Shown here piece by piece: positions 9,293 to 18,683 of a stretch of DNA of 64,000 bases. The notes below the pieces were generated by a model. The model ran no database searches and was not told the DNA's origin. It was given only the letters and a program-made list of their open reading frames with translations. This DNA is from Archaeoglobus sp. UBA230 (GTDB lineage Archaea > Halobacteriota > Archaeoglobi > Archaeoglobales > Archaeoglobaceae), in NCBI GenBank assembly GCA_002507545.1, contig DAVR01000003.1, forward strand, positions 1 to 64,000, in the 5' to 3' direction. The position numbers were made by a program, and so were the translations under genes. Position 1 is the first letter of the stretch, and each line of letters begins with the position of its first letter.

Positions 9293-10612
9293 TTACTGCA
9301 ATCCCTCTACATATTTCATAAGTTCTTCTTCCGACATTTTAACGAATTTATTATAAATCTCCCGGATTTTCTCAATTGGACTTACCTCAATGCGGTAGAG
9401 ATTAACAACGCCCAGAAGGTCTCCTTTGGATATCTGTCCATCAAACACTGGCATGAAAACCGCCTCTCTCACACTTCCACCTTCTTCCACTCTCCAAGGT
9501 CTACAGTCACATATTAAATCGAGAATAGCACCATCAGAGTGCCTCATAATCTGTAACGGGTAGACTATGGTATTCGAAGGGATATCAATTTCCTTAATCT
9601 TTACTCTGACGGGCTTTCCTGCTACAACCTCCCTGTCCTCGGCAGCAACGACGACTTCCCATCTTGCAATGGGACTCCTTCTGTACCCATAGGGCTTTAT
9701 CTCTACATCTTCTCTTATTATTTCTCCGTTTTTCCTGTAAACCATCGTGAATTTCTGCTTCTGCTTTTCAAGCATAATGGGTTCAAGTTTTTTGACGCCA
9801 ACATAGTAAACGTTAGCAACCCCGATAAGGTCACCCCTCCTTATTTCTCCATCCTCTATAGCGACAAAGATAGCCTGCTGTATCTTTTTACTCTCTTCAA
9901 CCCTTGCTGGTCTCCCCAGCTGAACAACGTCCACAACAACACCGTATGGATTTCTTGTGACTGACAGCGGCACAACAACGGTGTTTGGAGGAAGATTTAC
10001 CTCCCTTATATTAACCCTTAAAATGTCTCCAGCTTTAAAAGTCAAATCCTCTTCCGATACCAGAACCTCCCATACTCCAACGTTTGTCCTTGTGTATCCA
10101 AAGACCTCAGTTCTCATCCTTTTCCGATAAATGTTCCCGTTATCCCTCCATGTTATGTTTGCTTCAATTATTTCCTCTCTCAATTCAACCCTTGCGGGCT
10201 TCAAGTTTAATATTCTTGACAATAATCCGGTTTTTATGAAAAATACCTTGAGAACACCAACAATGTCGCCCTTTTCTATGACTCCATCCTCCACAGGAAG
10301 AAAGAGAACTTTATTTATACATTTTTCGTCCTCTACTCTTTGAGGAATGCCACACTCCACAACGTCAAGCACGGTGCCAAGTGCGTGTCTCATTATGTGC
10401 AAAGGCCCGACCATGGTGTCACCGGGGATCGAAAAAGGCTTTATCTCGATTATGCATGGCTTTCCTTTCCTTACCTCGACGGTTTCCTTTGCAATAAGTG
10501 TCTTCCACTGTGTTATGGGTACCATTCTGTAGCCGAAGGGCTTCAGTTCAATCTCCATCCTCTCTTTTCTGCCACCCACTTCATCCGCCCAGTATTTCAT
10601 ATTGATCTTCAT
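9293..10612 (-). CDS. Triple DUF22-domain protein
   Basis: A 439-residue soluble protein built of three similar units of about 145 residues. Each has a (K/E)xxGYR/T segment, a WxxLxxxE strand, a block like IPxxTxVxPLxIxRxxxGxxLDVV, then RVE, an (F/V)xPVxDGxIxxGDxxGVxxV strand set. This matches the archaeal DUF22 family, which has no known function. It is the first gene of the operon with UspA, TauE and DUF1634. ATG at 10612 is chosen because GGTGGT lies just upstream; a GTG at 10621 is in frame. No signal peptide or membrane segment is seen, so it is cytoplasmic. Confidence 0.75.
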   Translation of the reverse strand: MKINMKYWADEVGGRKERMEIELKPFGYRMVPITQWKTLIAKETVEVRKGKPCIIEIKPFSIPGDTMVGPLHIMRHALGTVLDVVECGIPQRVEDEKCINKVLFLPVEDGVIEKGDIVGVLKVFFIKTGLLSRILNLKPARVELREEIIEANITWRDNGNIYRKRMRTEVFGYTRTNVGVWEVLVSEEDLTFKAGDILRVNIREVNLPPNTVVVPLSVTRNPYGVVVDVVQLGRPARVEESKKIQQAIFVAIEDGEIRRGDLIGVANVYYVGVKKLEPIMLEKQKQKFTMVYRKNGEIIREDVEIKPYGYRRSPIARWEVVVAAEDREVVAGKPVRVKIKEIDIPSNTIVYPLQIMRHSDGAILDLICDCRPWRVEEGGSVREAVFMPVFDGQISKGDLLGVVNLYRIEVSPIEKIREIYNKFVKMSEEELMKYVEGLQ

Positions 10613-10621
10613 GGTAACCAC

Positions 10622-10750
10622 CTATAACGATTAATTAGGATGTTTTGTCTGTTTATAAGATTTATCACGGTTTTACTCGTGAGTGTAAAATTTAAGTTCG
10701 CTTAGACCTTCGCAACTTTAGTAAATATTTAAGTAAGATTACAAGGACGG
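10622..10750. promoter_or_regulatory. Divergent promoter region between DUF22 operon and TauE/DUF1634 operon
   Basis: This 129-base gap holds a TATA-like TTATAAAC (minus strand, about 10652-10660) for the DUF22 operon and AATATTTAAG (plus strand, about 10724-10735) for the second TauE gene. A short inverted repeat, TCACG/CGTGA, lies near 10665-10683 between them. Two TauE operons reading out of one control region suggests shared regulation; the inverted repeat is weak evidence for an operator. Confidence 0.4.
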
Positions 10751-11641
10751 ATGATGAATCTGATGGGATTGTTTATAGCAAATCCTTTAGCTTTTATTGT
10801 TGCAGTATTTGCTCTGAGCTTTTCGATAGGTTTTGTAGCAATAATAGCAGGTACAGGAGGAGGTGTGCTGTTCACGTCATTCTTGCTTGGATTTACATCC
10901 ATTCATCCTGATATTGTGCGGGCAACGAGTCTTCTCGCAGCAATAGCTGGCACAAGGATTGGAGCGCAAAACTATCTGAGAAGTATAGCTAACATAAGAC
11001 TGGCCCTTCTTTTAGCTACTCCATACACATTGTTTGCAGTTTGCGGCTCCTACTTTGGGTTATATCTAACTAAGCATTTTGGAAACATAGGAATTGGAGC
11101 TCTTAAACTCGCACTCGGCCTGATTATAATTTGTATAGGTATAATGTATATTTTCGTTAAAAGGTCCGAATATCCAGCAGCGAGAAGCGACGCCATAACC
11201 GAAAAGCTGGGTTTGGAAATACCCTATTATGAAAGGTCCCTCAACTCCATCATTGAATACAAGCTGAGAAGAGCTCCGCTTGCCCTTCTTCTGTGCTGTG
11301 TTGTTGGATTCATTTCCGGCACCTTCGGTCTTGGGGCGGGATGGGCGATCGTTCCGACAATAAACCTCGTGATGTTGGCTCCTCTCAAAGTTGCAACAAC
11401 GACCAGTGCAGTTGTGATAAGTATAGGAGATACTGCAGCTGTTTTCCCCTACATGATGTCAGGCTCTATTATACCGATTTTTGCGATTCCGTCTGTATCT
11501 GGACTTATGAGCAGAGCTAGGGTTGGTTCATCTGTCGCAGTGAAGATAAAGGCAAAATATGTCAGAAATATTCTCACCTTTTTACTGCTTTTTGCCGGGA
11601 TAAAACTCCTTCTGGTGGGAGCATGGATGCTGAGGATTTAA
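10751..11641 (+). CDS. Second TauE/SafE-family anion transporter
   Basis: A 296-residue membrane protein with the two TauE motifs: IIAGTGGGVLFTSFLLG in the first half and GTFGLGAGWAIVPTINLVM in the second. It is paralogous to the protein at 7981-8844, with which it shares the GLGAGWA core. The ATG at 10751 lies about 20 bases after an A/T-rich TATA-like stretch, so it may be leaderless; ATG at 10754 is an alternative. It overlaps the next gene by 19 bases. Probable cargo is sulfite, sulfonate or a similar anion, inferred from family. Confidence 0.83.
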   Translation: MMNLMGLFIANPLAFIVAVFALSFSIGFVAIIAGTGGGVLFTSFLLGFTSIHPDIVRATSLLAAIAGTRIGAQNYLRSIANIRLALLLATPYTLFAVCGSYFGLYLTKHFGNIGIGALKLALGLIIICIGIMYIFVKRSEYPAARSDAITEKLGLEIPYYERSLNSIIEYKLRRAPLALLLCCVVGFISGTFGLGAGWAIVPTINLVMLAPLKVATTTSAVVISIGDTAAVFPYMMSGSIIPIFAIPSVSGLMSRARVGSSVAVKIKAKYVRNILTFLLLFAGIKLLLVGAWMLRI

Positions 11642-12072
11642 AACCACCGCTTGAGGGTAGGATTTATGGAGAAGTTAGTGGCTGGATGTCAATTTTAGGA
11701 ATAGTAATCGGATTGATAGGTGTGGCAGTTGGGCTGTCTGGAAATTCTATCTTTAACTATTCAATGACTGTACAGGACCTGTTGAGGGGTTACAGTGAGG
11801 ATGTTTTGTGGGTTAGAGATAGTTCGATCCACTCCGAACCCTACGGATACTGGTTTCTTTCGGTAGCAGCCAATGGAGACGGTGTGGCGATGCTTGGGAT
11901 TGCAATAATGATATACGGTGGTATTGCTGGCATGTTTTGCCTTCTTTTATCCATGCTGATAAACAGAAGGATTCTGTTTTACAAGAGAGGTTTGTACTTT
12001 CTGCTTGCAGTGATAATACTGTCAGTCATGTTGTTCTGTGCGTGGGAAGCGGAATTCAGGATAAGCGTATAA
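11623..12072 (+). CDS. DUF1634-like membrane protein paired with TauE
   Basis: A 149-residue protein with three hydrophobic helices (about residues 22-42, 86-111 and 122-140) separated by a hydrophilic loop. It starts inside the end of the TauE gene. Position, topology and the pattern of a short membrane protein after TauE match the 85-residue protein at 7727-7984 and the DUF1634 family, although it is longer. It converges on rbcL with 4 bases between the genes. Confidence 0.6.
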   Translation: MDAEDLKPPLEGRIYGEVSGWMSILGIVIGLIGVAVGLSGNSIFNYSMTVQDLLRGYSEDVLWVRDSSIHSEPYGYWFLSVAANGDGVAMLGIAIMIYGGIAGMFCLLLSMLINRRILFYKRGLYFLLAVIILSVMLFCAWEAEFRISV

Positions 12073-12076
12073 AATT

Positions 12077-13405
12077 TCAAACAGGTCTCACCCTTCCCCA
12101 CTTCTCCAGAGCCCTTGCAAGCTCTCTGTGTGTCTTCGCATATTCTTCAAGAGAGGTGCCATCTATTATTGCATCTAAAGCCTGCCTCACAGCTCTGGCA
12201 CCAGCTAAAGCCCCATCTGGATGTCCGAGAACTCCACCACCGACCTGAATGACTATTTCAGAGCCGAGAGCATCAATCACCGGCTCAAGGTTTCCGGGAT
12301 GCAGACCTCCAGAGGATACTGGCATTGCTGGCTTTATGTGGTGAAACTCCTGTTTGAGATGGAAAACATCGCTGCTATCGGGCTCGTAAATTGCCTCACT
12401 GAAAACCTTCGCATACTGCACAACTTCCCATTTCCCACCTTCAAGCTTCCCTGCCCCAGCAGTGCCGACATGGAGCTGGTCAATACCAATAATTCGGTAA
12501 AGTTTGGCGAGAACAAACATCGAAATACCGTGGTGAGGATTTCTCGTAAAAGCAGCGTGCATTGCTCTGTGACCGTGAACTGCCAAGCCGTGGTCAGCGG
12601 CAAGGTCTCTGATGTATTCCAAAGCTCCCCATCCCGTTACAACAACATCAACCATTACGTAGGGATTGCCAAGTTCTGCAACGAGCTTTAGCCTCTTCTC
12701 CATCTCCCTGATATCTGAGGTTATATTTGCAAACCAAGCCTTTTTCTCTCCTGTCTCTTTTTCCACTTTTTCTATGACCTTCATTATCCTATTTGCCCTA
12801 TCATCAAATTTGCAGTAGTCGGGGCTTGTGAGATTCTCATCGTCTTTTATGTAATCCATTCCTCCCCTAAGCAGATCGTATGCGAGTCTCTCCACCTCCT
12901 CCGGAGAATACCCGACCTTTGGTTTTGGCACCGTTCCAACAATGGGACGATTTTCTATTCCAAAAATCTTCTTAACACCATCCTTTCCCTTTTCTGGACC
13001 CTTAAAATCCTTCAAGAACTTTTCAGGCAGATAGATGTCTTCCAATCTTAAACCTGCCACCCTTCTCATTCCGAAAACGTTTCCGGCTATTGAAGCAAGC
13101 AGTCCAGGCAGGTTGTGATCTTCAAACAGCTCAATGGGGTAGGCAATTTTGACGATCCACGAACCATCACCCATACTGTGAAAATCATAAGCCTTAGCTG
13201 ACAGCTTCTCAACCCTTTTCCCATCACACCAGTTATAAAGGGTCGTCCAAGTTCCTGTACTGCTTTCAGCAGCTACAGCACCAGCAACATCTTCAATACT
13301 GAACCCCTCAGCAGGTTTAATGCGGAAAACAGCTACAGCATCAATGCTGAAATCGGGTTCGTAGTCCTTGTCAACATATTTGTCATACATCTCAAACTCA
13401 GTCAT
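12077..13405 (-). CDS. rbcL: Ribulose-1,5-bisphosphate carboxylase, form III (archaeal)
   Basis: A 442-residue large-chain Rubisco. Catalytic Lys is in TVPKPKVGYS (about 158-167), the carbamylated Lys is in DYIKDDENL (Lys about 187), HGHRAMHAAF gives the active-site His, AGAGKLEGG is the loop 6 Lys, and SSGGLHPG is the phosphate loop. The archaeal length and lack of a small-subunit gene indicate form III. In archaea it carboxylates RuBP made from nucleotides through AMP phosphorylase and ribose-1,5-bisphosphate isomerase; the latter gene is at 58636-59595. A TATA-like GATTTAAATTTTG about 28 bases upstream suggests a leaderless mRNA. Confidence 0.95.
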   Translation of the reverse strand: MTEFEMYDKYVDKDYEPDFSIDAVAVFRIKPAEGFSIEDVAGAVAAESSTGTWTTLYNWCDGKRVEKLSAKAYDFHSMGDGSWIVKIAYPIELFEDHNLPGLLASIAGNVFGMRRVAGLRLEDIYLPEKFLKDFKGPEKGKDGVKKIFGIENRPIVGTVPKPKVGYSPEEVERLAYDLLRGGMDYIKDDENLTSPDYCKFDDRANRIMKVIEKVEKETGEKKAWFANITSDIREMEKRLKLVAELGNPYVMVDVVVTGWGALEYIRDLAADHGLAVHGHRAMHAAFTRNPHHGISMFVLAKLYRIIGIDQLHVGTAGAGKLEGGKWEVVQYAKVFSEAIYEPDSSDVFHLKQEFHHIKPAMPVSSGGLHPGNLEPVIDALGSEIVIQVGGGVLGHPDGALAGARAVRQALDAIIDGTSLEEYAKTHRELARALEKWGRVRPV

Positions 13406-13496
13406 TGAAAAAACTCGATCGTCAAAATTTAAATCCTTTCCATCCTTTCCGTCAAGGGTGGCACAAGCATATTAAGTCTCTAAATCAACAACGGGT

Positions 13497-14468
13497 ATGG
13501 GGAAGCTCGGATTCGTGCAGGTTGAAGTTTCAACGAAATGCCAGCTCAACTGCCCGATGTGCCCCCGCTCTTGTTTTAAGGATGAGTGGATATCAAAGGA
13601 TATGGATTTGAACACCTTCACCCTGATCCCCTTCAAAAGGTTCAGATATGCGCACCTACAGGGGTGGGGTGAGCCTTTGCTTAACCCAAACATTGATGAG
13701 ATGATTGAGATGGCGAGAAAGCACTGCAAAGTTGGCTTAACCACGAACGGTTTGCTGATAGAACGTTATTTAGGGGTAGTGCTGAAGCTGGATTTGCTTT
13801 CTGTATCAGTTGCCAGCGCCAATCCACTAACTCACCACGCCGTAAGAGGCTTTAACCTTGAAAAGCTAAAGCGGAACATCAAACTCGTTTCTGAAAGCAG
13901 AAAAGCCAAGAGTAAACCAAAAATCGTCATAGCAACGATGATGCTGAAGAATACAATCGAAACACTGCCGAGAATAGTAGATTTTGCCCTTGAATGTGGT
14001 GCTGATGAAGTAATTGCGAATAACCTTGATTACATCCCCTCACAAAGCTTAATAGGGCAGGAGGTTTTTGGCTTACAATCCAACCAACAAGTTGAAGAGA
14101 TACTGGATCAAATAAAGATGAAAGCTAAGGATGCCGGGATCAGATTTGTCGCAAAGCAAGTTGTGATGGACGAAGCTCTTGTTTGTGCCGAAAACCCCGT
14201 TGATAACTGCCTCATCACAGTTGATGGCAAAATTGCCCCCTGCGTTTACCTTCATTTGCCCACCCGATCGGATTATATAGTCAGGCACTTCAGGGGCAAA
14301 AGGGTTGAAGTTCCGAAAGTTTACTTTGGTAGCATAACCCAATGGAGAAAAAGCGATATCAGAGTAACATTCGAGAAGCGTTTACAGGTTCTCTACCAAT
14401 ATCTACCTCTCGAGCTTCCAGCTTTGCCCGATGTATGCAGAAGCTGCTACAAGGCTTGGTCCGTTTAG
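13497..14468 (+). CDS. Radical SAM protein with C-terminal extra cysteines
   Basis: A 323-residue protein. CQLNCPMC near the N-terminus is the CxxxCxxC motif that binds the SAM-cleaving 4Fe-4S cluster, followed by GWGEPLLNP (the GGE-like SAM-binding motif). After about residue 225 there are cysteines at CAENPVDNCLITVDGKIAPC and PDVCRSCYKA, resembling a SPASM-type auxiliary cluster domain. The substrate is unknown. It is divergent from rbcL, and its last bases overlap the convergent small gene at 14465. Confidence 0.8.
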   Translation: MGKLGFVQVEVSTKCQLNCPMCPRSCFKDEWISKDMDLNTFTLIPFKRFRYAHLQGWGEPLLNPNIDEMIEMARKHCKVGLTTNGLLIERYLGVVLKLDLLSVSVASANPLTHHAVRGFNLEKLKRNIKLVSESRKAKSKPKIVIATMMLKNTIETLPRIVDFALECGADEVIANNLDYIPSQSLIGQEVFGLQSNQQVEEILDQIKMKAKDAGIRFVAKQVVMDEALVCAENPVDNCLITVDGKIAPCVYLHLPTRSDYIVRHFRGKRVEVPKVYFGSITQWRKSDIRVTFEKRLQVLYQYLPLELPALPDVCRSCYKAWSV

Positions 14469-14716
14469 TCCATCTCCAGATAAACTGTTCTATAGAAGTA
14501 ATAAGGATGGTACTGCCACATCCAATGCGGGATCATTTTTCTGTAGTCAAGCTCCATGTTCACCTTAACCGTTCTCTCGTTTTCAAAGATATCTTTCAGC
14601 TTGAGTTTCAAATTTTCGTCGAGTTCTTCCAATGTTTTCCCCGTAACAACTATCTGATCATTCTTCGCTATCCATCTAACCCCATCGTGGTAGAGATCAA
14701 AACATATGGTTCTCAT
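14465..14716 (-). CDS. Conserved-looking small protein of unknown function (83 aa)
   Basis: An 83-residue protein I do not recognise. It starts MRTICFDLYHDGVRWIA and has a helical middle rich in Leu/Glu/Lys (TLEELDENLKLKLKDIF), then an aromatic tail with WMWQYHPYYFYR. No membrane segment or metal motif is seen. It lies 22 bases downstream of the YeiH-type transporter and may be part of that operon; it converges on the radical SAM gene. Confidence 0.55.
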   Translation of the reverse strand: MRTICFDLYHDGVRWIAKNDQIVVTGKTLEELDENLKLKLKDIFENERTVKVNMELDYRKMIPHWMWQYHPYYFYRTVYLEMD

Positions 14717-14738
14717 GGTTTTAAAAAAGGGAAAAATT

Positions 14739-16211
14739 TTAAGGTGTTACTGTTGGCGGGGTCATACCCATGTGGAACAGATAGGCAATAAGCCAGCCAA
14801 TGGGTATGATGATCACTGCGAGGATGAATGCGTAGGCAAGAGCCAGTCTTCCAAGACCTTCCTGTCTGAGAGTTCTGAAGTCGGTGACGATTCCGATGCT
14901 TGTGAACGTTAGAACAAAGAAGAACTTTCTCAGAGCTCCCTCAACCGGCTTGATTCCTGGTGTCATGGCTTTGTATGCCGTAGTCGGGTCTGGATAGAGG
15001 TTCAGCCCGAGAATTACTAACAGTCCCATTGCAAGGAAGTATCCAAGGACGAACTTTGGAAATCTCCACCAGATCTCCATCTTCTGGACTTTCTCTCCCG
15101 GCCTTCTTTCAAAGTAGTAGACCCACACCGCAGCGAGAACAAACGCCCAGACGCCTATGAACATGTCAATCCAGATCTTAGTGTTAACTGCAGACATCAG
15201 AATCCAGCCCTCTTCCCACTGCACTCCGAGATCCAATGCAGCTCTCGATCTCATCAGTTCATCCAGTATTGCTCCTGCAGCAGCATCGGCTCCATCAGTC
15301 TTAACAGTTAGACCGAGGCTCGCGCCAGCAGCTATTGGTTCATGGAACCAGAAGGCCACAAGCACACCTGGAAGAACTATGAGTTCAATGACCGCAAAGA
15401 CGACGATTAATGCTGAGATCATAACAGGAACGATCGGTCTTGCCTTGATAGCTCCTGCCGTTGCGATTGCTGCAGAGACACCACATATCGAGATACCTGA
15501 AGCAAGACATGCTGACCACTCTCTCGACAGATTGAACAACTTTCTGCCCGTCGCATAAGCTAAGGGCCAGAATAGCAGATAAGCAGCAATCGTCGCACAT
15601 GCTCCAGCAACGAGTATGTGTAAAGCGTAGCCGAGTGATTTCATTGCAAGGTAACCAAGCTTCGCACCAAGCATAACGATGGCAACTTTGATGAACCATT
15701 CTGGCCTTGCTCCAAGTTTAATGAATTCTCTGAACCCTTTCGGTGCCAGATTTCCTATCAGCAGACCGACGATCAAAGCTGTAATGTAGAAGGCTCCACC
15801 AAGAGAGAGGCTCCAATCAATGCCGTATTTTGCTCTGTCGAGTTCCGTAGCGGCTATGTATGCGTTCTCACCAATGATATAACAGATAACCGAAATCCAG
15901 AAGACCAATGTGAAAGCTACTAAATACTTCTTGATGTCCCATTTCATGAAGAAGGCGCCAATCGTTGTCGTTACCAGTATTATAACATACGTGGCAATTA
16001 ACGAAGCCACTGGACTCCAGAGGTCTGGGTTTGAAGCCTTGAATGCTTTCTCGATCGTTACCCACTTGCCAAACTTCACAATCCAGCCTACAAGGTCAAA
16101 TCCGGTCAGCATTGTTATTATGCCAAGGAACACAAAGAATGTTCCAAGCCAGAACGCCCACCAGTCTTCTGTAGAGAACATTCCCGTATACCATCTTCTT
16201 TCTTCAGCCAT
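14739..16211 (-). CDS. YeiH-family putative sulfate/anion exporter
   Basis: A 490-residue membrane protein with about 11 hydrophobic segments. NLAPKGFREFIKLGARPEWFIK, VAIVMLGAKLGYLAMKSLG and ASGISICGVSAAIATAGAIKA match the YeiH family (UPF0324, putative sulfate exporter), where GxSICGxSA is the signature. It is longer than the usual 330-350 residues because of an N-terminal three-helix extension and a long loop after residue 310. A zinc-ribbon/TM protein gene lies 11 bases upstream. The transport role is inferred from family annotation only. Confidence 0.8.
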   Translation of the reverse strand: MAEERRWYTGMFSTEDWWAFWLGTFFVFLGIITMLTGFDLVGWIVKFGKWVTIEKAFKASNPDLWSPVASLIATYVIILVTTTIGAFFMKWDIKKYLVAFTLVFWISVICYIIGENAYIAATELDRAKYGIDWSLSLGGAFYITALIVGLLIGNLAPKGFREFIKLGARPEWFIKVAIVMLGAKLGYLAMKSLGYALHILVAGACATIAAYLLFWPLAYATGRKLFNLSREWSACLASGISICGVSAAIATAGAIKARPIVPVMISALIVVFAVIELIVLPGVLVAFWFHEPIAAGASLGLTVKTDGADAAAGAILDELMRSRAALDLGVQWEEGWILMSAVNTKIWIDMFIGVWAFVLAAVWVYYFERRPGEKVQKMEIWWRFPKFVLGYFLAMGLLVILGLNLYPDPTTAYKAMTPGIKPVEGALRKFFFVLTFTSIGIVTDFRTLRQEGLGRLALAYAFILAVIIIPIGWLIAYLFHMGMTPPTVTP

Positions 16212-16222
16212 ACCCCCTCACC

Positions 16223-16450
16223 TCAATAATGCACCAGTATCGTGGAGTATATCACCACCCAGAGGACTATCGTTGCAATTATTCCGGCCAGTATCGCTGC
16301 TTTTACAAGTTTTCCCTCCATTGGGTCCCATGGTTCAACTGCTATGAGTGGTCTCTCTAAACCACAGGACGTGCATCTCAGAATGTCCTCTTCTTCCATT
16401 TTCACTATTTCCATCAACGAACCACAGTTTGGACACAATTCTTCCGCCAT
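16223..16450 (-). CDS. Zinc-ribbon protein with one C-terminal membrane helix
   Basis: A 75-residue protein from ATG at 16450, which follows a strong GAGAGGTGGTGG ribosome-binding site. CPNCG (about residues 6-10) and CTSCG (about 26-30) form a four-Cys zinc ribbon; residues 50-73 form a single transmembrane helix. A longer frame to 16510 exists, but the binding site rules for 16450. It is 11 bases before the YeiH gene and may be an accessory subunit of that transporter. Confidence 0.65.
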   Translation of the reverse strand: MAEELCPNCGSLMEIVKMEEEDILRCTSCGLERPLIAVEPWDPMEGKLVKAAILAGIIATIVLWVVIYSTILVHY

Positions 16451-16556
16451 ACCACCACCTCTCAACACATTCACACAACTCCAGCAACAAATCCCACATT
16501 CATAATTCAAATTTTAACAAATATTAGAATATCGTCAAAAAAAGCATCAAACAGTG

Positions 16557-18683
16557 TCAGGCAGCACGCATAACCTCTCTTCCATCTTCTGTGACCTCCA
16601 GAACCTTCATTCGTCCATCTTTAATCATTTTAATTAATCCCTTCTCTACCAGATAACTGATCCTCTTTTTCGCCGTATTTCTCGTGATGTTAAAACTACT
16701 CATTATATCCTTGATGGAGGGTTTTTCTCCAAATCTGTTCTTTGAATAAACAAACCTGAGCAGTTCGTACATCTCCTCTGGTAAATCTACTCCTTTACTC
16801 CTTATCACACCACATTCCATCTTCAACAGTTTTAACTCTCTCTCACTTAGCACACCACTTTCTGACACTGCAATTAATATGCCTTTATTCAAAACAAAAA
16901 ACAAGTCCTTTAACCTCTGTAAAAGCTCGTAAACTTCCTCAAAGGGCCATTTAACAAGAAGATAGTCGAGATCAAGAAGGACAGCATTTTTCCATCCCGG
17001 CATCCTAACTATCTCCCTGTATATTTTTGCTGGGTCTGGTTCTACTGTTATACCTTTTCTTCTATTTGCCATCATTAAATAGCCGTCTTCACGGACTCCA
17101 ATAACTTCGGGATATCGCCTGCTTATCACTTTCCCATCGTATCCGCATTTTATCAGATCGTTGATAACACCAACTGCAACATCGAAGCTATCTGTGAAAT
17201 ACACCCTTCCCCTTTCAACTTCATACCTGAGCATTCTCCTTTCAGCATCCCTTTCACTTTCTATTTTAAGCGATATATCCCTCGCAATAACAGAGAAACC
17301 TCTCAGCACCCCTACCTCATCCAGTAGTGGCGAAATCGCTATTTCTACGTCTATGATGTCTCCACTCTTGGTCAATCTGCGTGTTTCGAATCTTAGGTCA
17401 CTGTCACCGTCTCTTAACCTTCTGAGGATGAAATCTGTTTCATTCTTAATTTCATCCGGTAGCAAATCTGAGGAGTCCATCCCTATAGCCTCATCCTTGC
17501 TCCATCCAAACATTTTCTCCGCTGTTCGGTTCCAGCTTGTTATCTTCCCCTCAAGATCAACGGAATAAATTGCATCGTTCGAGTTCTCAACTATGCTGGC
17601 GAGATGATACAGTTCCTTCTGAACTTCGAGAATTTCCCTTGTTCTCCTTTCTAATTCTTCGCACGTGTTCTTTAACTCAATTTCAGCCTTCTTCCTCCTC
17701 GTTATATCCCTCATAATAGCAACGAATCCCACAAGCTCACCTGTAGAATCATAAATGCTTGTAAGAGTTTGGTCAACGATGACAGTATCTCCACTCTTCG
17801 TGTATCTAACAGACTCGATATCCTTTACATGTCCTTCTAAAACCGCTCTCCTGAAATTCTCTCTGCACTGGTTCCACTGATCTTCCGGGAGAAGGAATGC
17901 AATTGGCTTCCCAATTGCCTCTTCAGCAGTATAACCAAACATTATCTCTGCCCCTCTGTTCCATGCGACAATTCTGCTATCAATGTCCAGAATAACGATG
18001 GCATCAATAGAGTGCTCAAGTATTCCTCTGAAAAACGCCAGCTCTCGCTCTATCTTCTTTCTCTCTTCAATACTTCTCGCAAAGCATCTGTAACAGTCCC
18101 CGGATGCGCTAACAGTAACTTCAACGGGGTGCACTTTCTTCGTTTTGGTCACAAGCTCGAACTCGAACTTTTCGTTATTTTTGATTAAATCAACAGGAAA
18201 ATTCTCTAAAATCTCATTGATTTTCCTTCCCAAAACCTCTTCTTCATTATAGCCGAGATAATCTTTAACCTTTGGGCTTGTGTAAATGATTCTTAAATCT
18301 CTATCGAGTTCAAAAACCCAGCCATCAATTTTCTCAACCACACTCCTGAATCTCTCCTCACTTTCCTTTAATGCATCTCTTTCTCTCCTCAACTCCTTTA
18401 CCATCCAGTTAAACGCAGAAGCAAGTTCCTCAAATTCATCGCCTGTTGTGACCTCAACTGTTTCAAGCTCACCTTTAACCGCCTTCTCAAAGGCTTCCTT
18501 CATCTTTTCTATCGGCTCGAGGATGCTTCCAGCCGCAAAAAGTGCCACGCTCAAAATAACGATAGCAACGTAGGCTATATAGGACGGGCTTACTCCACTC
18601 ACATCTATAATAGAGACACCAAGAATCAATGAGATTACAGAGATTAAAAATAAGATTAGGATAAACTTGGTAAAAATCCTCAT
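16557..18683 (-). CDS. Membrane-anchored PAS(x3)-DUF835-winged-helix regulator
   Basis: About 708 residues. Two membrane helices (about 3-55) lead to a HAMP-like region (about 55-105), three PAS domains (about 105-480, with W-N-R-x-A/G-E-x-M-F-G-W/Y blocks), a DUF835 domain (about 490-620, with VERGRVYFTDSF and NAVLLDLDYL) and a C-terminal winged helix (about 640-708, ITRNTAKKRISYLVEKGLI). No histidine kinase or ATPase domain is present. It therefore looks like a one-component membrane sensor that binds DNA directly. ATG at 18683 overlaps the YeiH stop (ATGA), so it is cotranscribed with that transporter. An in-frame start at 18734 is less likely. Confidence 0.75.
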   Translation of the reverse strand: MRIFTKFILILFLISVISLILGVSIIDVSGVSPSYIAYVAIVILSVALFAAGSILEPIEKMKEAFEKAVKGELETVEVTTGDEFEELASAFNWMVKELRRERDALKESEERFRSVVEKIDGWVFELDRDLRIIYTSPKVKDYLGYNEEEVLGRKINEILENFPVDLIKNNEKFEFELVTKTKKVHPVEVTVSASGDCYRCFARSIEERKKIERELAFFRGILEHSIDAIVILDIDSRIVAWNRGAEIMFGYTAEEAIGKPIAFLLPEDQWNQCRENFRRAVLEGHVKDIESVRYTKSGDTVIVDQTLTSIYDSTGELVGFVAIMRDITRRKKAEIELKNTCEELERRTREILEVQKELYHLASIVENSNDAIYSVDLEGKITSWNRTAEKMFGWSKDEAIGMDSSDLLPDEIKNETDFILRRLRDGDSDLRFETRRLTKSGDIIDVEIAISPLLDEVGVLRGFSVIARDISLKIESERDAERRMLRYEVERGRVYFTDSFDVAVGVINDLIKCGYDGKVISRRYPEVIGVREDGYLMMANRRKGITVEPDPAKIYREIVRMPGWKNAVLLDLDYLLVKWPFEEVYELLQRLKDLFFVLNKGILIAVSESGVLSERELKLLKMECGVIRSKGVDLPEEMYELLRFVYSKNRFGEKPSIKDIMSSFNITRNTAKKRISYLVEKGLIKMIKDGRMKVLEVTEDGREVMRAA

